A stretch of 64,000 nucleotides of DNA from Bacteroidota bacterium (lineage in GTDB: Bacteria > Bacteroidota > Bacteroidia > Chitinophagales > Chitinophagaceae): positions 1 through 64,000 of the forward strand of contig JAFDYG010000444.1 of NCBI GenBank assembly GCA_018267545.1, read 5' to 3'. Positions 7,945 through 17,348 of this stretch are shown in pieces. Each line of letters starts with the position of its first letter. The stretch's first letter is position 1. Both the position numbers and the translations under genes were made by a program. A model generated the notes under the pieces. The model saw only the letters and a list, made by a program, of their open reading frames with translations. It was not told the origin of the DNA and did no database searches.

Positions 7945-10317
7945 TCATAGTTCCTTTAGCAAATCCGTCGTCCGCACCCGGGATAAATACCAAACCCGCG
8001 TAAGGATGATGGTACCGCTTAACAGCAGGATACTCAAAAAGCTGATCACTACCGAATCCATCCGAACACCCGCATTTATCCGAAAGATCATCTCCATCAG
8101 CTGACGGGCAAGAAGATAACCCACCGTGCAGCCCAGGAAAGCGGAAATCAGAAACGTCCAGCCGTAACCCATTCCGACCAAACTCAAAATATGCCGTCCT
8201 CTCGCCCCCACCACTTTCCGCACAGCAATCTCCTTCCTCCGTTTCAAAACCGTCAGCGAAACCAGCGCAAACATGCCCGTCGCGGCCATAAAAATCGAGA
8301 TCAGGGTACAACCCGAAAAGATCCGGGTGACGATGGCGTTCAGACGCATGCTTATTACCGACACATCATCCTGGAAGTAGCCGTTGAACGGCGTCCCCGG
8401 ATATAACCTTGCCCAGGCGGCCCTGACCTCGTCCGAAACCTCCCCAAGCCGGCCGGGCCTCGCGCGTATCAGCAATTGCGACGCCTTCTCCGGATCGATC
8501 AGCTCCATGGCCACCGGCAGTATGGGTCTCCCAAACGAGTTCTGCGTAAAATCTTTTAATACGCCCGCAACCACACAGGTCGTCTTTTCGTCTTTCCGAA
8601 TCGTCCGGCCAATTGCCTCCACGGGTTTCCACCCCAGGGCGAAAGCAAGCTTCTCATTGATCAGCATGTACGGCCTGTCTGCTGATATGGTCTTCGGTAC
8701 GCTCCCCGCCACCAGCTTCAGCTCCATCAGGGAAATATAACCAGGCCCCACCTCCAGGTAAGTACATTCTTTCTTCTTTCCTTCCGCCTCCAACGGCCAG
8801 CTGTGATAGGAAAATCCCACCTGGTCGTTAACCCCCTCCATTTGCTCGACACCCGGCATACGGCTCAGCTCATCGCGCAGCGTCTTCCCATCCGTTCCCT
8901 CCCGGAGCCATATCCCCATAATATCCTTCCGGTGATAACCATAATCATAGTCCCGCTGGAAGGCCGCATTGCGGGCAAAGGCAATCGAGGTAACCAGCGT
9001 AATAAAAGTCACCACGATCTGCAAACCCAGCAGGAAACGGGAGAAGAGATTGGCCCCCCCGAAACGCACCACCCCCCTGAAAACACTCGTCGCATTGAAC
9101 CGGCTGATATAAAAAGCAGGGTAGGCGCCCGCCACGAAAACAACGGCAACGAACAGACCCGCAAGCACCAGCTGCAGCACAGGATCACCCGAATAGGACG
9201 CCTGCACATCCGAATGAATCATCATGCCGTTGTATACAGGCAGCCACAGCCAGTCCAGCAGCATCGCCAGCCCAATGGCCGGGACGACGATCAGGGCGCA
9301 TTCCAGTAGTTGCTGCAGGAGAATCTGGCGGAGACTGCTGCCCATCACCTTCCTGATCCCGATCTCCTTCAACCGCCGCCGGCTCTGTGCGACCGTGGTG
9401 TTGGCAAAATTCAAACAGGCAGATAATAAAATGAAAACCGCCAGGATCAACGGAGCATATACCCCTGCATCACTCGGCCTCTCCAGCATCGCATTGATAT
9501 CGATAGCTCCGGATTGCTCCGCAGTCTTCGACAATGACTGCAATGCAAATGACGTGACTTTTATATCTTGCCGGGCAGCCTGTTCCAACGGTATATACCG
9601 GCTAAAGGCCTCCCCAAGTGTTGCCGCCTGCCCCGGATTGGTCAGCTTCAGAAACACCGCATCCGATAGCATCCGCCAGTCGTCCCTGCCGACCGGCGAC
9701 CCGTCGAAAGACAGGAAATTATCCATGGAAGTCAACGTCTCGAACTGAAAAGACGAGTTGGCGGGCGGGTCTTTCACGATCCCCGTCACCGTCAGGGAAC
9801 GTTTATAAGGTTGGTCCGAATACAGCACCAGCGTCTTCCCCAAAGGATCCTCCTTCCCAAAAAATTTCTTCGCTCCCGTTTCCGTGATCACCACCGTATG
9901 CAAATCTCCAAGCTGAGCTGTGCCCCTGACCATCGGAAACGTAAAGACAGTAAAAAAATCCGGATCGGTGTAATGCACCTGGACCGCAAAGGGCTCACTC
10001 CCCGCAGCCAATACAGCCGACGGTCGCCCTTGCCACCGTACCGCCTTCTCCACTCCGGGAAAATCCTTCACCGCAGCCCCGCTGACCGGAGACGGGCAGG
10101 TACCCTTCAGCCCTTCCCCTCCGGCTACCCGGATAAGCACCCGGAAGATATGTTCCCTGTTTTGATGAAACCGGTCGTAGCTCGTGTTGAACCGATAAAC
10201 CTGTATCCCCCAGATCATGGCCGCAATGCCGATCCCAAGACTAAGAATATTGATAAAGACATACAGCTTCGTTTTTCCAAAATTCCGGAATATAATCCTG
10301 CAGTAGTTGGCAAGCAT
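7945..10317 (-). CDS. ABC transporter permease, MacB/FtsX type
   Basis: The 790-residue protein begins MLANYCRIIFRNFGKTKLYV and follows the usual Bacteroidota architecture. This is one N-terminal helix, a periplasmic MacB_PCD domain, three helices (FtsX), a second periplasmic domain and a final FtsX block (...MFALVSLTVLKRRKEIAVRKVVGARG). The motif RRRLKEIGIRKVMGSSLRQI in the first FtsX block is duplicated in that second sequence. This length is normal for the family. No ATPase subunit is adjacent, so it must pair with one elsewhere. Related proteins export peptides, lipids or drugs or act in envelope stress; the substrate cannot be read here. Confidence 0.9.
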   Translation of the reverse strand: MLANYCRIIFRNFGKTKLYVFINILSLGIGIAAMIWGIQVYRFNTSYDRFHQNREHIFRVLIRVAGGEGLKGTCPSPVSGAAVKDFPGVEKAVRWQGRPSAVLAAGSEPFAVQVHYTDPDFFTVFTFPMVRGTAQLGDLHTVVITETGAKKFFGKEDPLGKTLVLYSDQPYKRSLTVTGIVKDPPANSSFQFETLTSMDNFLSFDGSPVGRDDWRMLSDAVFLKLTNPGQAATLGEAFSRYIPLEQAARQDIKVTSFALQSLSKTAEQSGAIDINAMLERPSDAGVYAPLILAVFILLSACLNFANTTVAQSRRRLKEIGIRKVMGSSLRQILLQQLLECALIVVPAIGLAMLLDWLWLPVYNGMMIHSDVQASYSGDPVLQLVLAGLFVAVVFVAGAYPAFYISRFNATSVFRGVVRFGGANLFSRFLLGLQIVVTFITLVTSIAFARNAAFQRDYDYGYHRKDIMGIWLREGTDGKTLRDELSRMPGVEQMEGVNDQVGFSYHSWPLEAEGKKKECTYLEVGPGYISLMELKLVAGSVPKTISADRPYMLINEKLAFALGWKPVEAIGRTIRKDEKTTCVVAGVLKDFTQNSFGRPILPVAMELIDPEKASQLLIRARPGRLGEVSDEVRAAWARLYPGTPFNGYFQDDVSVISMRLNAIVTRIFSGCTLISIFMAATGMFALVSLTVLKRRKEIAVRKVVGARGRHILSLVGMGYGWTFLISAFLGCTVGYLLARQLMEMIFRINAGVRMDSVVISFLSILLLSGTIILTRVWYLSRVRTTDLLKEL

Positions 10318-10365
10318 GGCATACAGTTTTGCGAAGGATGCAAAACCGGAAGTTTTCCATAGAAA

Positions 10366-10394
10366 TTGACTTTGTCCATTTTTTTATATCTTTA
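10366..10394 (+). promoter_or_regulatory. Candidate Bacteroidota promoter for the sigma factor gene
   Basis: TTG at 10366-10368 and TATCTTTA at 10387-10394 are 18 bp apart. This resembles the -33 TTG and -7 TANNTTTG elements of Bacteroidota housekeeping promoters, except for A instead of G at the end. It lies about 70 bp upstream of the ECF sigma start. The surrounding AAATTGACTTT (10363-10373) recurs upstream of the SusC gene at 12311. Confidence 0.4.
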
Positions 10395-10461
10395 GCTCTG
10401 GCCCTCCCTTATCCCGATTGCAAGTCACAAGCGGCCCATCGAAAAACAGCACTACGGGATC

Positions 10462-11064
10462 TTGATTCCAACACCACCATACGATGAAAATGACCTCTTC
10501 CCGAGGATAGCCCAAGGCGATGAACAAGCCTTCCGGAAACTCTTTGACGGGTATCGGGAACGCCTGTATGCCTTTGCCTGGCAGCTCTGCCATTCCGCCG
10601 TAGACGCCGAAGAAGTAGTACAGGACATTTTTCTGAAACTCTGGGAACAGCGGGAGAGGCTGGCGGACGTATCCTCTCCCGGCAGCTATATTTACGCTAT
10701 GACTCGCAACCGGACACTCGACCTGCTGACAAAAATTGCCCGCAACGAACAGATGATCCGACAGGTATGGAACAACATGAAACGCTCGGAGAACGAAGCC
10801 GAAGAGCTCCTGCACGCACAGGAAAGCCGCAAGCTTATCGAGGCTGCGCTTTCTCAACTGTCGGAAAAGAAGCAGACCGTTTTCAGGCTCAGCCGCCAGG
10901 AAGGCCTCAGCCACCAGGAAATAGCTTCACGGATGAACCTCTCCGTACAAACTGTCAAAAATATCATTACCGAAGTCCTCCGCCACATCCAGCACTTCCT
11001 CTCGCAACACTCTGAAATACTGAGTATTATATTTTGGCTTCAAACCGCTTCTCTCCTGCTCTAA
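10462..11064 (+). CDS. ECF RNA polymerase sigma-70 factor
   Basis: The 200-residue protein has region 2 (FRKLFDGYRERLYAFAWQL ... EEVVQDIFLKLWEQRERL, SYIYAMTRNRTLDLL) and region 4 (LSEKKQTVFRLSRQEGLSHQ, then MNLSVQTVKNIITEVLRHIQ). Its C-terminus is the short hydrophobic tail common in Bacteroidota FecI-like factors. No ATG fits, and TTG at 10462 is the best start. It heads the order sigma, FecR-like anti-sigma, STN-containing SusC, SusD, the classic cell-surface signalling layout. It is therefore probably released by ligand binding at the receptor to transcribe the SusCD pair. Confidence 0.9.
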   Translation: MIPTPPYDENDLFPRIAQGDEQAFRKLFDGYRERLYAFAWQLCHSAVDAEEVVQDIFLKLWEQRERLADVSSPGSYIYAMTRNRTLDLLTKIARNEQMIRQVWNNMKRSENEAEELLHAQESRKLIEAALSQLSEKKQTVFRLSRQEGLSHQEIASRMNLSVQTVKNIITEVLRHIQHFLSQHSEILSIIFWLQTASLLL

Positions 11065-11117
11065 AAAAAACTCGCCTTTTTGTCGGTACCTCAGCCCCGC
11101 AATCCAGTCTTAATAGC

Positions 11118-12269
11118 ATGACAACATCCGGGGACCGGTTAAATTATCTCTATCGGCAATACATCAACAAGACCTGTTCACAGCAGGAGATGGAGGAGTT
11201 TTTTATCTATGTCCGCGATCCCGCGTATAAAGAAGCGCTGGAAACGATCATGGACCGTCAGCTGGAAACGATGGAAACACCTTCCGGAGTTCCCGGTATG
11301 GACTGGGAACACATGTACCGGACCATCATGCCTCCGAAGCATAGAAATAAAGCATCCATCTTCAGACTGTCGAGAGTAGCTGCCGCCGCTTGCATAATCC
11401 TGGCGGGAGCAGGAGCCTGGTTCTTTTTCACCCGGCGCCAGCCCCGCGCAGAACCCCCGATCGCAGCAGAAAAGGTCATACCTCCCGGATATAACAAGGC
11501 GACCCTTACCCTGAGCAACGGTTCAATCATCACCCTCGACAGCACTCACACCGGCGAGCTCGCAAAACAAGGCGACGCCACCATCATCAATACCGGCAAC
11601 GGCAGCCTCGCCTACACCAACGCAACCGGCGAAAGCTCGCCCGCCGTCCTTTACAATACCCTCACCACGCCCCGCGGCGGCCAATATCAACTCCTGCTTC
11701 CCGACGGCACAAAAGTATGGCTCAACGCCTCCAGCAGCATAACCTATCCTACAGCTTTCAAAGGCAATGAACGCATGGTTCAAATCACCGGGGAGGCTTA
11801 TTTTGAAGTAACGCACGACAAAAGCAAACCCTTCCGTGTCAAAGCAGGCAGCCAGACGATCGAAGACATCGGCACCCGCTTCAACGTCAATGCCTATAGC
11901 GACGAACCCGCATCCATCACAACCTTGCTCGAGGGTGCGGTGAAGATAGGTACACATATGCTCAAACCGGGAGAGAAAGCATCCGCAGCCCCCGACGGCG
12001 AAGTCATCGTTTCGAAAGGCGACCCCGTCCGGGCCGTTGCCTGGAAGAACGGCTTCTTCGACTTTAGCGACGCCAGTCTGCAGGCAGTAATGCGCCAGCT
12101 GGCCCGCTGGTACAACGTGGAAATTCAATACGAAGGCAATATCCGCGAGCGGCAGTTCAATGGTATGATCGGGCGATCACTCACCCTCTCGCAAGTCCTG
12201 AGCGGATTATCGGCACAGGCCGTTCACTATAGAATCGAAGAAAACAACCATCTTATCATAACCCCTTAA
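11118..12269 (+). CDS. FecR-family anti-sigma factor
   Basis: The preferred start is ATG at 11118 (MTTSGDRLNYLYRQYINKTC, 383 residues); a longer frame from a TTG at 11034 overlaps the sigma gene and adds non-conserved residues. The cytoplasmic sigma-binding part is residues 1-85, and a single membrane helix spans about 87-104 (AAAACIILAGAGAWFFF). The periplasmic FecR domain includes LTTPRGGQYQLLLPDGTKVW, and the C-terminal DUF4974 domain ends ALSAQAVHYRIEENNHLIIT-like (GLSAQAVHYRIEENNHLII). The role is to hold the sigma factor inactive until the STN domain of the neighbouring receptor signals through the periplasm. Confidence 0.92.
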   Translation: MTTSGDRLNYLYRQYINKTCSQQEMEEFFIYVRDPAYKEALETIMDRQLETMETPSGVPGMDWEHMYRTIMPPKHRNKASIFRLSRVAAAACIILAGAGAWFFFTRRQPRAEPPIAAEKVIPPGYNKATLTLSNGSIITLDSTHTGELAKQGDATIINTGNGSLAYTNATGESSPAVLYNTLTTPRGGQYQLLLPDGTKVWLNASSSITYPTAFKGNERMVQITGEAYFEVTHDKSKPFRVKAGSQTIEDIGTRFNVNAYSDEPASITTLLEGAVKIGTHMLKPGEKASAAPDGEVIVSKGDPVRAVAWKNGFFDFSDASLQAVMRQLARWYNVEIQYEGNIRERQFNGMIGRSLTLSQVLSGLSAQAVHYRIEENNHLIITP

Positions 12270-12438
12270 CCCCCTTAATTCGATAATGTAAAAAAGGCAA
12301 CGACAAGAGAAAATTGACTTTTACCGGATGGTCTCAAATGAAAAACCGGGTATAGATTGGAACCCTTCCCCGGTTTGCGCTTAGATCATTCGTCAACAGG
12401 TGTAACTGCTTATTAATTAACCTAAACAATGTGAAGAT
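12270..12438 (+). promoter_or_regulatory. Upstream region of the SusC gene: shared sigma-like motif and stem-loop
   Basis: The 169-bp gap contains AAATTGACTTTT at 12311-12322, repeating 11 bases found upstream of the sigma gene (10363). It also has an inverted repeat AAACCGGG (12343-12350) / CCCGGTTT (12369-12376) with an 18-nt loop. This is where the ECF-controlled promoter of SusCD would be expected. Which base is the -10 cannot be decided from one sequence. Confidence 0.35.
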
Positions 12439-15400
12439 ATGCAAATTCATGCATTTCGCAAACTGCTGTCCTATGTCCATAAGGATAGCATGTCCCTGCT
12501 GACCAAAACTCTTTTAGTGATGAAATTGTCTGCAATTCTGATCCTCGTCACCTCTCTGCACGTAGCCGCCCGAAGCAGCGCGCAGAAGGTAACCTACTCA
12601 GGCAACGCTGTGGAGCTGCCGAAGATTTTGTCCGTCATTCGTGAGCAGACCGGCTATGTCTTTTTCTATGACAAAAAGGATCTCCAGGGACTCGGCCCCA
12701 TCTCCGTCGCCATAAGAGACGCCTCACTGGAGGCCGCATTTAAAATTATTTTCTATGACCTTCCCCTCGACTTCCAAATCCAGGGCAACACCGTTTTCAT
12801 CAATAAAAAAGCTCCCATCATCATCCATACGCCGCCGGCGCCCGAGTCCCCCGAAGCCGCAAACGACACGCTGAGAGGTTACGTCCGCGACAGCACCGGC
12901 GAGCCGCTCTCGGGAGCTTCCGTCATCATCAAAGGCACCACCACCGGCACAAGGACCAATATAAAAGGCGAGTTTGCCTTATACCACATAAAACCCGGCA
13001 CCACGCTCGTGATCTCCTATACCGGCTACACCGACCAGGAAATTACTACCGCAGGAAGCTCTTTCGTTTACCTCATGATGAAACGAACCCACGACATCCT
13101 CGACGCACCGGTCATCCAGGCCTATGGCACCACATCCCGCCGCTTCAGCGTAGGCTCCATCTCTACGGTCAACGCCGAAACCATCGAAAAGCAGCCCGTG
13201 ACCAACGTGCTCCTCGCCCTGGCAGGACAAGCCCCCGGCCTGGCCATCAACGCCCAGAGCGGGGTGCCCGGTTCGCGCATATTGGTCCAGGTGAGAGGAC
13301 AGAACAACCTCGTCAATAATCCCCCCTACGGCTTCAAACCCTATGACCAGCCGCTGTTCCTCGTCGACGGAGTGCCCTTTGCCACTCAAAACGCCAATAT
13401 CAGCCAGCTGACCTCGCTGGCCTCGGCAAATAGCTTCAGCGGAGGCATCAGCGTCAGCGGCGGTCTGAGCCCATTTAACAACATAAACCCCGCAGATATC
13501 GAAAGCGTCAGCATCCTCAAGGACGCAGACGCTACCTCCATTTACGGAACACAAGGCGCCAATGGCGTGATTCTCATCACTACCAAAAAAGGCAAGCCCG
13601 GTAGGTCCACTTTCAACATGCAGGTCAACACCGGCATCAATACGAGAGCCCGCGGCGTGAAGCTGATGAATACACAGCAATACCTTCAGCTCAGAAAAGA
13701 CGCCCTCAAAGCCGACGGCGTCGCTCCCAATAATATTCCCTACAGCCTCGGCTTTGCACCCGACGTGAGCATCTTCGATTCGACCCGCTATACCGACTGG
13801 GAACACCTGATCTTCGACCGGTCATCGACCAATACCGACGTACACGCCAGCCTTTCCGGAGGCAGTTACAACAACACCTTCCTCGTCTCCGTTGGCTATA
13901 CCCGCAGCAACTACAACTATCCCGGCAGTTTCGCGGACCAGCGCTATTCGCTTCACAGCACTTTCCACCACGCCTCCACGGATAACAGGCTCTCCGTCGA
14001 CTTCGGGTCGGACTACTCCTACGACGGCAATAACTCCGCAGCATTCGGCGGCGCAAACATCGCCTTCGCTCCGCCCAACCTGCCCGAGCTGCTGGACCCG
14101 TCCGGCAACCTCGTCTGGAAGTACAAAGGCGTCAACCTTCAAAGTTATCAGTTCTATTCCGGCCTGCTGCGCCCCACCATGACGAAGAATTACAACATGA
14201 ATCAAACGGTGAGGATAGGGTACAAGATCATGACAGGCCTCTCCTTTACCGTAAACATGGGATACAACCGCAACAACACCGCGGAGCATTCCATCAGCCC
14301 CGGAAAGGCCCAGCCCACCCCTTATCCCTCTACCTATTTCTCGACCAACAACGCCGAAGCCGTCAACGTAGAGCCGCAGCTGGACTTCACGACCAGTATC
14401 GGAAGAGGCGTCTTCTCCGCGCTGGTGGGCGGCACCTATAAAAAAAGTACGAGCAATTCTACCTATACCTACGGCGGCGGTTACGCCAACGACGCCTTTT
14501 TGGGATCGCTCAACGGGGCAACCACCCAAAATACGACCGACGGCTACGGGATTTATAAATATAGCGCAGGCTTCGCCCGGCTCAAATACGTCTACGACAG
14601 CAAATACATCGTCAGCCTGACCGGCAGAAGAGACGGCTCCAGTAACTTCGGACCCGGCAACCAGTTCGGCAGCTTCGGCTCGGCCGGCCTCGGCTGGATT
14701 TTTTCGGAAGAAAACGGATTCAAAGCAACCCTTCCCTTCGTAAGTTATGCCAAGTTTTCCGGCAACTACGGTACCAACGGCTCCGACGGTGTAGCCGCTT
14801 ATCAATACCAGCCCTTCTGGACGCCGACATTCAACGTTCCCCCCTTCCAGGGCGCCGCACCCAATAATCCGGTGAACCTCTACAACCCCGATTACAGCTG
14901 GGCGTTGAAAAAATCGCTGAACCTCGCCGTCGACCTCGGCTTCTTCCAGGACCGCCTGCTGCTGAACGTTACCTATTATCGCAATCGCCAGGGTAACCAG
15001 CTCGGAGGCTACTTGCTGCCCATCCAGGTCGGCTTTGGCAGCGTAACACAGAACCTGCCCGGTACCGTTCAGAATAAAGGATGGGAATTCAGCGTTACGT
15101 CCAGTAACATCAAAACGAAATCTTTCTCCTGGACCACCACCTTCAACATCTCCTTCAATCGCAACAGGCTGCTGGATTTCCCGAACCTCATGTCATCGCC
15201 CTACAGGAAGCTGTATTCCCTCGGCCAGCCGCTGTCGATTATCTATGGCTACCGCTTCAAAGGTCTCAATGATACGACCGGCCTGTTCGAATACTATAAA
15301 GGAAAAGGCGGCGTCACCACCAGCCCCAGCTCGAACCTTGCAGTGGATGGCGGCGACCAATATGTCATCGGCAACAGGGAAGTCAGGTACATGGGCGGCA

Positions 15401-15870
15401 TCGGAAATACGATCAGCTATAAACGTTTCAGCGTTTATATGTTCTTCCAGTTCTCCAGCCAGACCGCGCCTAACTACCTCGCCGCTATCTACAGCACGGT
15501 GCCCGGTTCCAGCATGACCAACCAACCCGTCGAAGCGCTCGACTACTGGAAGAAACCCGGCGACCATACCACGCTCATGAAACTCGCGACCGGCTATGCC
15601 AGCTCCGCCTATAACGCAGCCGGAGTATTCTCCCTCTCCGACGCGGCCTATACAGACGATACCTACCTCCGCCTGAAAACGCTGTCGGTTTCTTATTCCC
15701 TGCCGGAGAAGATGACCAGGAAGCTCCACATGCAGGACCTGCGCATCTACGGCAGCTCGCAAAACCTGTTGACCATTACGAACTACAAGGTGGGAGACCC
15801 CGAACAGTTCACGTTTACCGGATTCCCCCTGCAGCGGACCACCGTAATCGGTCTGAATCTTAACTTCTAA
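12439..15870 (+). CDS. SusC/RagA-family TonB-linked receptor with N-terminal STN signalling domain
   Basis: The protein is 1143 residues long. A long signal region (about 1-48) precedes an STN/secretin-like domain (about 50-130; KVTYSGNAVELPKILSVIRE, ...FQIQGNTVFINKK). A carboxypeptidase-regulatory-like domain follows (about 143-215; LRGYVRDSTGEPLSGASVII), then the plug (QPLFLVDGVPFATQNAN, ...ADATSIYGTQGANGVILITT) and a barrel ending TTVIGLNLNF. The STN domain is what contacts FecR-type anti-sigma factors, which matches the two upstream genes. It would bind and import a ligand with the SusD encoded 10 nt downstream and report its presence. The ligand is unknown because no hydrolase is linked. 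Confidence 0.93.
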   Translation: MQIHAFRKLLSYVHKDSMSLLTKTLLVMKLSAILILVTSLHVAARSSAQKVTYSGNAVELPKILSVIREQTGYVFFYDKKDLQGLGPISVAIRDASLEAAFKIIFYDLPLDFQIQGNTVFINKKAPIIIHTPPAPESPEAANDTLRGYVRDSTGEPLSGASVIIKGTTTGTRTNIKGEFALYHIKPGTTLVISYTGYTDQEITTAGSSFVYLMMKRTHDILDAPVIQAYGTTSRRFSVGSISTVNAETIEKQPVTNVLLALAGQAPGLAINAQSGVPGSRILVQVRGQNNLVNNPPYGFKPYDQPLFLVDGVPFATQNANISQLTSLASANSFSGGISVSGGLSPFNNINPADIESVSILKDADATSIYGTQGANGVILITTKKGKPGRSTFNMQVNTGINTRARGVKLMNTQQYLQLRKDALKADGVAPNNIPYSLGFAPDVSIFDSTRYTDWEHLIFDRSSTNTDVHASLSGGSYNNTFLVSVGYTRSNYNYPGSFADQRYSLHSTFHHASTDNRLSVDFGSDYSYDGNNSAAFGGANIAFAPPNLPELLDPSGNLVWKYKGVNLQSYQFYSGLLRPTMTKNYNMNQTVRIGYKIMTGLSFTVNMGYNRNNTAEHSISPGKAQPTPYPSTYFSTNNAEAVNVEPQLDFTTSIGRGVFSALVGGTYKKSTSNSTYTYGGGYANDAFLGSLNGATTQNTTDGYGIYKYSAGFARLKYVYDSKYIVSLTGRRDGSSNFGPGNQFGSFGSAGLGWIFSEENGFKATLPFVSYAKFSGNYGTNGSDGVAAYQYQPFWTPTFNVPPFQGAAPNNPVNLYNPDYSWALKKSLNLAVDLGFFQDRLLLNVTYYRNRQGNQLGGYLLPIQVGFGSVTQNLPGTVQNKGWEFSVTSSNIKTKSFSWTTTFNISFNRNRLLDFPNLMSSPYRKLYSLGQPLSIIYGYRFKGLNDTTGLFEYYKGKGGVTTSPSSNLAVDGGDQYVIGNREVRYMGGIGNTISYKRFSVYMFFQFSSQTAPNYLAAIYSTVPGSSMTNQPVEALDYWKKPGDHTTLMKLATGYASSAYNAAGVFSLSDAAYTDDTYLRLKTLSVSYSLPEKMTRKLHMQDLRIYGSSQNLLTITNYKVGDPEQFTFTGFPLQRTTVIGLNLNF

Positions 15871-15880
15871 ATGTATTCCC

Positions 15881-17281
15881 ATGACAAAGAAAATACTCGA
15901 TAGATCTGCATACCTGGCCGTCCTGCTGGCGGCGCTGTCCCTTTCCTGCAAACGGCTCATCGATATTCCACCCAATCCGCCGACTTCAATTACCCAGACG
16001 CAGCAATTTTCCGATAGCGCATCGACCATGACGGCGATCGCCGGCGTAATGAGCTATCCCGCAAATGGCGTCAACGGCTTTACTTTCAACGACGGCCTGC
16101 TGTCCCGCTATACCGGCTTGTCTTCGGATGAGCTGATCACGACTCAAACGGATCGCAACTACACGGATTTCTACAGCGCAAACCTCACTTCTCAAAACGT
16201 AGTGGTGAATACCATGTGGAGCAATCCCTATATCGGCCTCTATCCGGTCAACGCCTCCCTCGAAGGTATCGCAGCCAGTCCCGGCCTGTCAGCCTCCCTC
16301 AAGCAGCAGCTGACGGGAGAGCTGAAAGTGGTCCGGTCGATGTACCTTTTCGACCTGACGAACCTGTTCGGCGGCATTCCCGTGGTGACATCCTCCGACT
16401 ACAAGAAGACGAACCTGCTCGGCCGCGCACCCGTAGACTCCGTCTACCGCCAGATCATACGCGACCTCACCGATGCAAAGGCCGCCCTTCCCGTCACCTA
16501 TCCCTCCGCAGGCCGCGCCCGCCCCAACAAGTACACCGTCCAGGCATTCCTGTCCAGGGTCTACCTGTACCGCGGGCAGTGGCAGTCCGCCTATGACGAA
16601 GCAAATGCCGTCATCGGTTCCGGCGTATATAAGCTCGAACCCGAGCTCAACAAAGTATTCCTCGACGGCAGCGTGGAAGCCATCTGGCAGCTTCCCGCCG
16701 TCAACGGCTACAACATGACCTATGAGGCTTCCAATTATATCCCCTACAGCGCAGGAGTAATACCCAACTATCTCCTGACTCCAACGCTGCAGGCCGCTTT
16801 CGAAACCGGCGACCAGCGCTTCAGGAAATGGACCAATGCCGCCGTAGTGACGATCGGAGGCTCGACCCAGACCCTCTACTATCCCTTTAAATATAAACAG
16901 GTGACTCCCGTCTCACCCGTCGAAGCCTTCATGGTCTTCCGGCTGGCCGACATCTACCTCGTCCGGGCAGAAGCCGCCGCCCGTCTGGGCCGCACAGTCG
17001 ACGCACTGGCCGACCTCAACCTGGTCCGCGCAAGAGCCGGCCTGGGCGCCAGCACCGCCTCCGTTCAGGATGACGTGATCAACGCCATCCTCCACGAACG
17101 CCAGACCGAGCTTTTCACGGAATGGGGTAACCGATGGTTCGACCTGAAAAGAACAGGGACCGCCGACGCAATCCTGAAACCGCTGAAAACCGGATGGCAG
17201 GCCACCGACACACTCTATCCCATACCGCAGGGACAGCTGAACATAAACATAGCGTTGAAACAAAATCCCGGCTACCAGTAG
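15881..17281 (+). CDS. SusD/RagB-family nutrient-binding outer-membrane lipoprotein
   Basis: The 466-residue protein has a lipoprotein signal (LAVLLAALSLSCKRLIDIPP, Cys about residue 23). The N-terminal SusD-like region contains LSSDELITTQTDRNYTDFY and NPYIGLYPVNASLEGI. The C-terminal RagB signature is LADIYLVRAEAAARLGR ... ILHERQTELFTEWGNRWFDL, with the usual end YPIPQGQLNINIALKQNPGY. It starts 10 nt after SusC and completes the sigma/FecR/SusC/SusD unit. It caps the SusC barrel and selects the ligand. Confidence 0.93.
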   Translation: MTKKILDRSAYLAVLLAALSLSCKRLIDIPPNPPTSITQTQQFSDSASTMTAIAGVMSYPANGVNGFTFNDGLLSRYTGLSSDELITTQTDRNYTDFYSANLTSQNVVVNTMWSNPYIGLYPVNASLEGIAASPGLSASLKQQLTGELKVVRSMYLFDLTNLFGGIPVVTSSDYKKTNLLGRAPVDSVYRQIIRDLTDAKAALPVTYPSAGRARPNKYTVQAFLSRVYLYRGQWQSAYDEANAVIGSGVYKLEPELNKVFLDGSVEAIWQLPAVNGYNMTYEASNYIPYSAGVIPNYLLTPTLQAAFETGDQRFRKWTNAAVVTIGGSTQTLYYPFKYKQVTPVSPVEAFMVFRLADIYLVRAEAAARLGRTVDALADLNLVRARAGLGASTASVQDDVINAILHERQTELFTEWGNRWFDLKRTGTADAILKPLKTGWQATDTLYPIPQGQLNINIALKQNPGYQ

Positions 17282-17348
17282 AATCCATTCCATATCATTC
17301 TTCCATGACCGGTAATAACCTGCCGGGTGCAAAACCTTTTTTCAAAAT

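Noticed and set aside
12343..12376. Terminator between FecR and SusC
   Set aside because: The inverted repeat has an 18-nt loop and no T-run after it, so termination is unlikely. It was kept only as a possible regulatory structure.
13822..14805. Minus-strand open frame (327 codons) opposite the STN-SusC gene
   Set aside because: The composition (Val/Gly/Ala-rich, no motif) is a reverse image of the receptor gene, which has full domain support.
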